The position numbers and the translations under genes were made by a program. Shown here piece by piece: positions 62,076 through 64,000 of a DNA stretch of 64,000 nt. The notes beneath the pieces were generated by a model. The model searched no databases. It had not been told where the DNA came from and saw only the letters and a list, made by a program, of their open reading frames with translations. The stretch is from Paeniglutamicibacter kerguelensis (GTDB taxonomy: Bacteria > Actinomycetota > Actinomycetes > Actinomycetales > Micrococcaceae): the NCBI RefSeq assembly GCF_017876535.1, contig NZ_JAGIOF010000001.1:930001-994000 (forward strand), given 5' to 3'. How positions within the stretch are numbered: the first letter of the stretch is position 1; the number at the start of each line of letters is the position of its first letter.

Positions 62076-62816
62076 GGGGAGTGTCCTAGGTTTGTCCGGC
62101 GAGATATCGGACGACTTGACGACCGACGAATGTGACCCTAGCCATAGGAATTTGTTTGTTCCATGATTTTTGCCAACATTCCTTGATAAGGAATCTCAAA
62201 CGCAACGCTTGGGTGCCGTCTATCTGGAGGTAGATGACATGGGTGGGTTGAAAATTCGCCAAACAAGATCAACAAACTGGTTCAGATTCCGACTGAAGGA
62301 ATCTTGATCCGTGGTCGTTGAGGACCGATGGGTAGCAGCAATCGTGGACGCCAACCATGTACAAGGCGGTAGCACGTTCTTGCTGAAGTCGGGGCTTCAA
62401 AGTACAGACTCAAGGTTCTTGGGTGAGTTGTCAGGGGACAACTACCGGCTGCTCGCTGTTCGATAGCCGGAGCGCCGGCTTAGGCAGCTGTGTCGGCGTC
62501 AGCGATAGATTCCCCCGGTCACGGTTCTATCGCCACGGAATCGGGCTTCTGAGCGTCTCGCATTTGTGAGTCTTTCAGTCCCAGTCTCTTGGGCGCGCGA
62601 CTCTCTTCCGACCGTGCAGGAGACTGATCTAGTGGCACCGAATTTATCGAACCCGGGTGGCTGGGAAGACCGGTGTGGGGCACAAGGATGACCCAGTCTA
62701 ACGGCCAACGTGAAGCTGGCCCATGGAATCGGGCGGACGCCGATTCCATGGGCCAGTAATGATGAAATGAAGAGCGGCACCGGACGCGATGCTCCACGCT
62801 CGAACGCATTCGTGGC
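62076..62816. promoter_or_regulatory. 740-base region with operator-like palindrome, no supported gene
   Basis: ATTCCTTGATAAGGAAT at 62178-62194 is a perfect palindrome about 100 bases before the MFS start, and GATTCC-GACTGAA-GGAATC nearby repeats part of it. These are good candidates for IclR-type operators. The rest (about 62320-62800) has short frames on both strands but nothing protein-like. Confidence 0.5.
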
Positions 62817-62872
62817 GAACTAGCCCCAGCTGCCGGTTTCCAGCAGGCGTTCGATCCGTCCGGCATACGGTG
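62817..62872 (-). repeat. island boundary repeat, right: 3-prime end of the cysteine-synthase-like gene
   Basis: It covers the last 17 codons and stop of the 62820 gene and matches the fragment at 57475-57533 (32 of the first 36 bases from GAACTAG). Together they bound the 5.3-kb segment. Confidence 0.75.
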
Positions 62873-63932
62873 CCGGGTCCAGCCCCGCCCCGGCCAGCCA
62901 GGACTCGTTGTAGTAGGACGCGGCGTAGCGGTCCCCGTTGTCGCAGAGCAGCGTGACAACCGAGCCGCGCTCGCCCTTGGCGCGCATGTTGGCAATGATC
63001 TGCCAGGCCAGCCAGAGGTTGGTTCCCGTGGACGGGCCCGCGGACAGGTGCGCGAAATCCTGCAGGTGGCGCATGGCGGCCACGGAGGCGGCATCCGGCA
63101 CGGTGGCGATGAAATCGATGACCGAGGGCACGAAGCTCGGTTCCGGGCGGGCCCGGCCGATGCCCTCGATGCGGCTGGCGCGTCCGGTGGCGAGTGCCGG
63201 GTCGGTTCCCTGGTCCCAGGCGTGCCACGCGGGGGAGAACGCCGAGCCCTCCGGGTCGGCGACGGCCAGCCGGGTGGTGTGGCGGTGGTAGCGCGCGTAG
63301 CGGCCGATGGTTGCCGAGGTGCCGCCGGTTCCGGCGCCCACAACGATCCACGACGGGATCGGGTGTTCCTCCATGGCCAGCTGCTCGAAGATCGATTCGG
63401 CGATGTTGTTGTTGCCGCGCCAGTCGGTCGCCCGCTCCGCATAGGTGAACTGGTCCATGTAGTGGCCATTGGTTTTGGCCGCCAGCTGCTCGGCCACCTG
63501 GTACACGCTGGACGGGTCCTTGACCAGATGGCAGGTGCCCCCGGTGGCCTCGATCAGCGCGATCTTCTCACGGCTGGTGCTTGCCGCCATGACGGCGATG
63601 AACGGCAGCCCGAGCAGCTTGGCATAGTACGCCTCGGAGACGGCGGTGGAACCGCTCGAGGCCTCCACGATCGTGGTTCCCTCGGTGATCCAGCCGTTGA
63701 CCAGCCCGTACAGGAAGAGCGAGCGGGCCAGGCGGTGCTTGAGGCTGCCGGTGCGGTGCGTCGACTCGTCCTTGAGGTACAGGTCGATGCCCCATTCGCG
63801 GGGCAGCTCGAGTTTGTGCAGGTGGGTGTCGGCCGACCGCACGGATTCGGCGTCGATGGTGCGCACCGCTGCATCGACCCAGGTGCGGGAGGATGAGGGT
63901 TCGGGCAGTGAAATCAGGGGTGTTTTGTCCAC
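62820..63932 (-). CDS. PLP-dependent cysteine synthase-family protein, likely L-cysteine desulfhydrase (Cds1-like)
   Basis: 370 residues of PLP fold type II. The PLP lysine lies in [14 protein letters not shown], the substrate loop is [20 protein letters not shown], the phosphate loop [14 protein letters not shown], and the end has [19 protein letters not shown]. The pattern is close to Cds1 of M. tuberculosis, which breaks cysteine to sulfide, pyruvate and ammonia; synthase activity is not excluded. GTG 63932 with GGTGGAAG upstream. Confidence 0.87.
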   Translation of the reverse strand: MDKTPLISLPEPSSSRTWVDAAVRTIDAESVRSADTHLHKLELPREWGIDLYLKDESTHRTGSLKHRLARSLFLYGLVNGWITEGTTIVEASSGSTAVSEAYYAKLLGLPFIAVMAASTSREKIALIEATGGTCHLVKDPSSVYQVAEQLAAKTNGHYMDQFTYAERATDWRGNNNIAESIFEQLAMEEHPIPSWIVVGAGTGGTSATIGRYARYHRHTTRLAVADPEGSAFSPAWHAWDQGTDPALATGRASRIEGIGRARPEPSFVPSVIDFIATVPDAASVAAMRHLQDFAHLSAGPSTGTNLWLAWQIIANMRAKGERGSVVTLLCDNGDRYAASYYNESWLAGAGLDPAPYAGRIERLLETGSWG

Positions 63933-64000
63933 GCTTCCACCCTACATACATTCGTCCGTGGCTTGGAGTGGACACGGCATCGGGCGCGGGTAGAGTCGTG

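Noticed and set aside
62499..62780. 93-codon frame on the minus strand
   Set aside because: No start signal and no protein-like pattern; lies in the island's non-coding right end.

Overview
The window is high-GC DNA with actinobacterial gene order and gene types: a WhiB regulator, a PASTA-domain Ser/Thr kinase, a sigma-R/RsrA pair, a fused Kgd-type 2-oxoglutarate enzyme, bL37 and a class II DAHP synthase. Protein style and several neighbourhoods suggest a member of the Micrococcaceae (Arthrobacter and relatives). The genus is an inference.

Layout. Positions 1-9366 are chromosomal core: acyl-CoA ligase (cut by the window edge), alpha/beta hydrolase, PlsC, AroG, PknL-like kinase and WhiB1-like protein. 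Much of this order also occurs around aroG/pknL in Mycobacterium. Positions 9389-18716 hold a large FHA-FtsK/SpoIIIE (EssC-like) ATPase divergent from a compact Tad pilus cluster (tadA, B, C, a pilin-like peptide and three TadE/TadG-like pseudopilins). Positions 18828-24541 are prfB, ftsE, ftsX, an M23 murein hydrolase, smpB and ssrA (tmRNA).

Positions 24542 to about 36600 are an accessory region that begins directly behind ssrA, a classic phage attachment site. It has a triply broken tyrosine integrase with a 19-G run, a small gene with an SOS-like box and a decayed second copy of it, a run of tiny phage-type genes, a lysis cassette (holin and frameshifted M15 endolysin), a frameshifted tail-spike gene, a decayed IS982-family insertion with clear terminal repeats, and the remnant of an HNH endonuclease fused to a holin-like reading frame. 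No terminase, capsid or portal gene was found. This is best read as a decayed, internally deleted prophage.

Positions 36695-45900 return to core-type genes: GlsB/YeaQ, DUF2568, a DtxR-family regulator, HisN-type phosphatase, RsgA, AroA, then the redox-stress module sigR-rsrA and the 24-residue ribosomal protein bL37. A sequence matching the sigma-R promoter (GGAAT, 18 bp, GTT) precedes the sigma gene. Positions 45934-57481 hold kgd, two CNNM/CorC-type membrane proteins, the zinc uptake operon znuACB with a palindromic operator, zur, a metallo-beta-lactamase-fold hydrolase and a lipoprotein.

Positions 57482-62819 look like a small inserted catabolic island: IclR regulator, acetoacetyl-CoA synthetase and a frameshifted AAHS-type MFS carrier. 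It is bounded by two similar copies of the 3-prime end of the downstream cysteine desulfhydrase/synthase-like gene (62820-63932).
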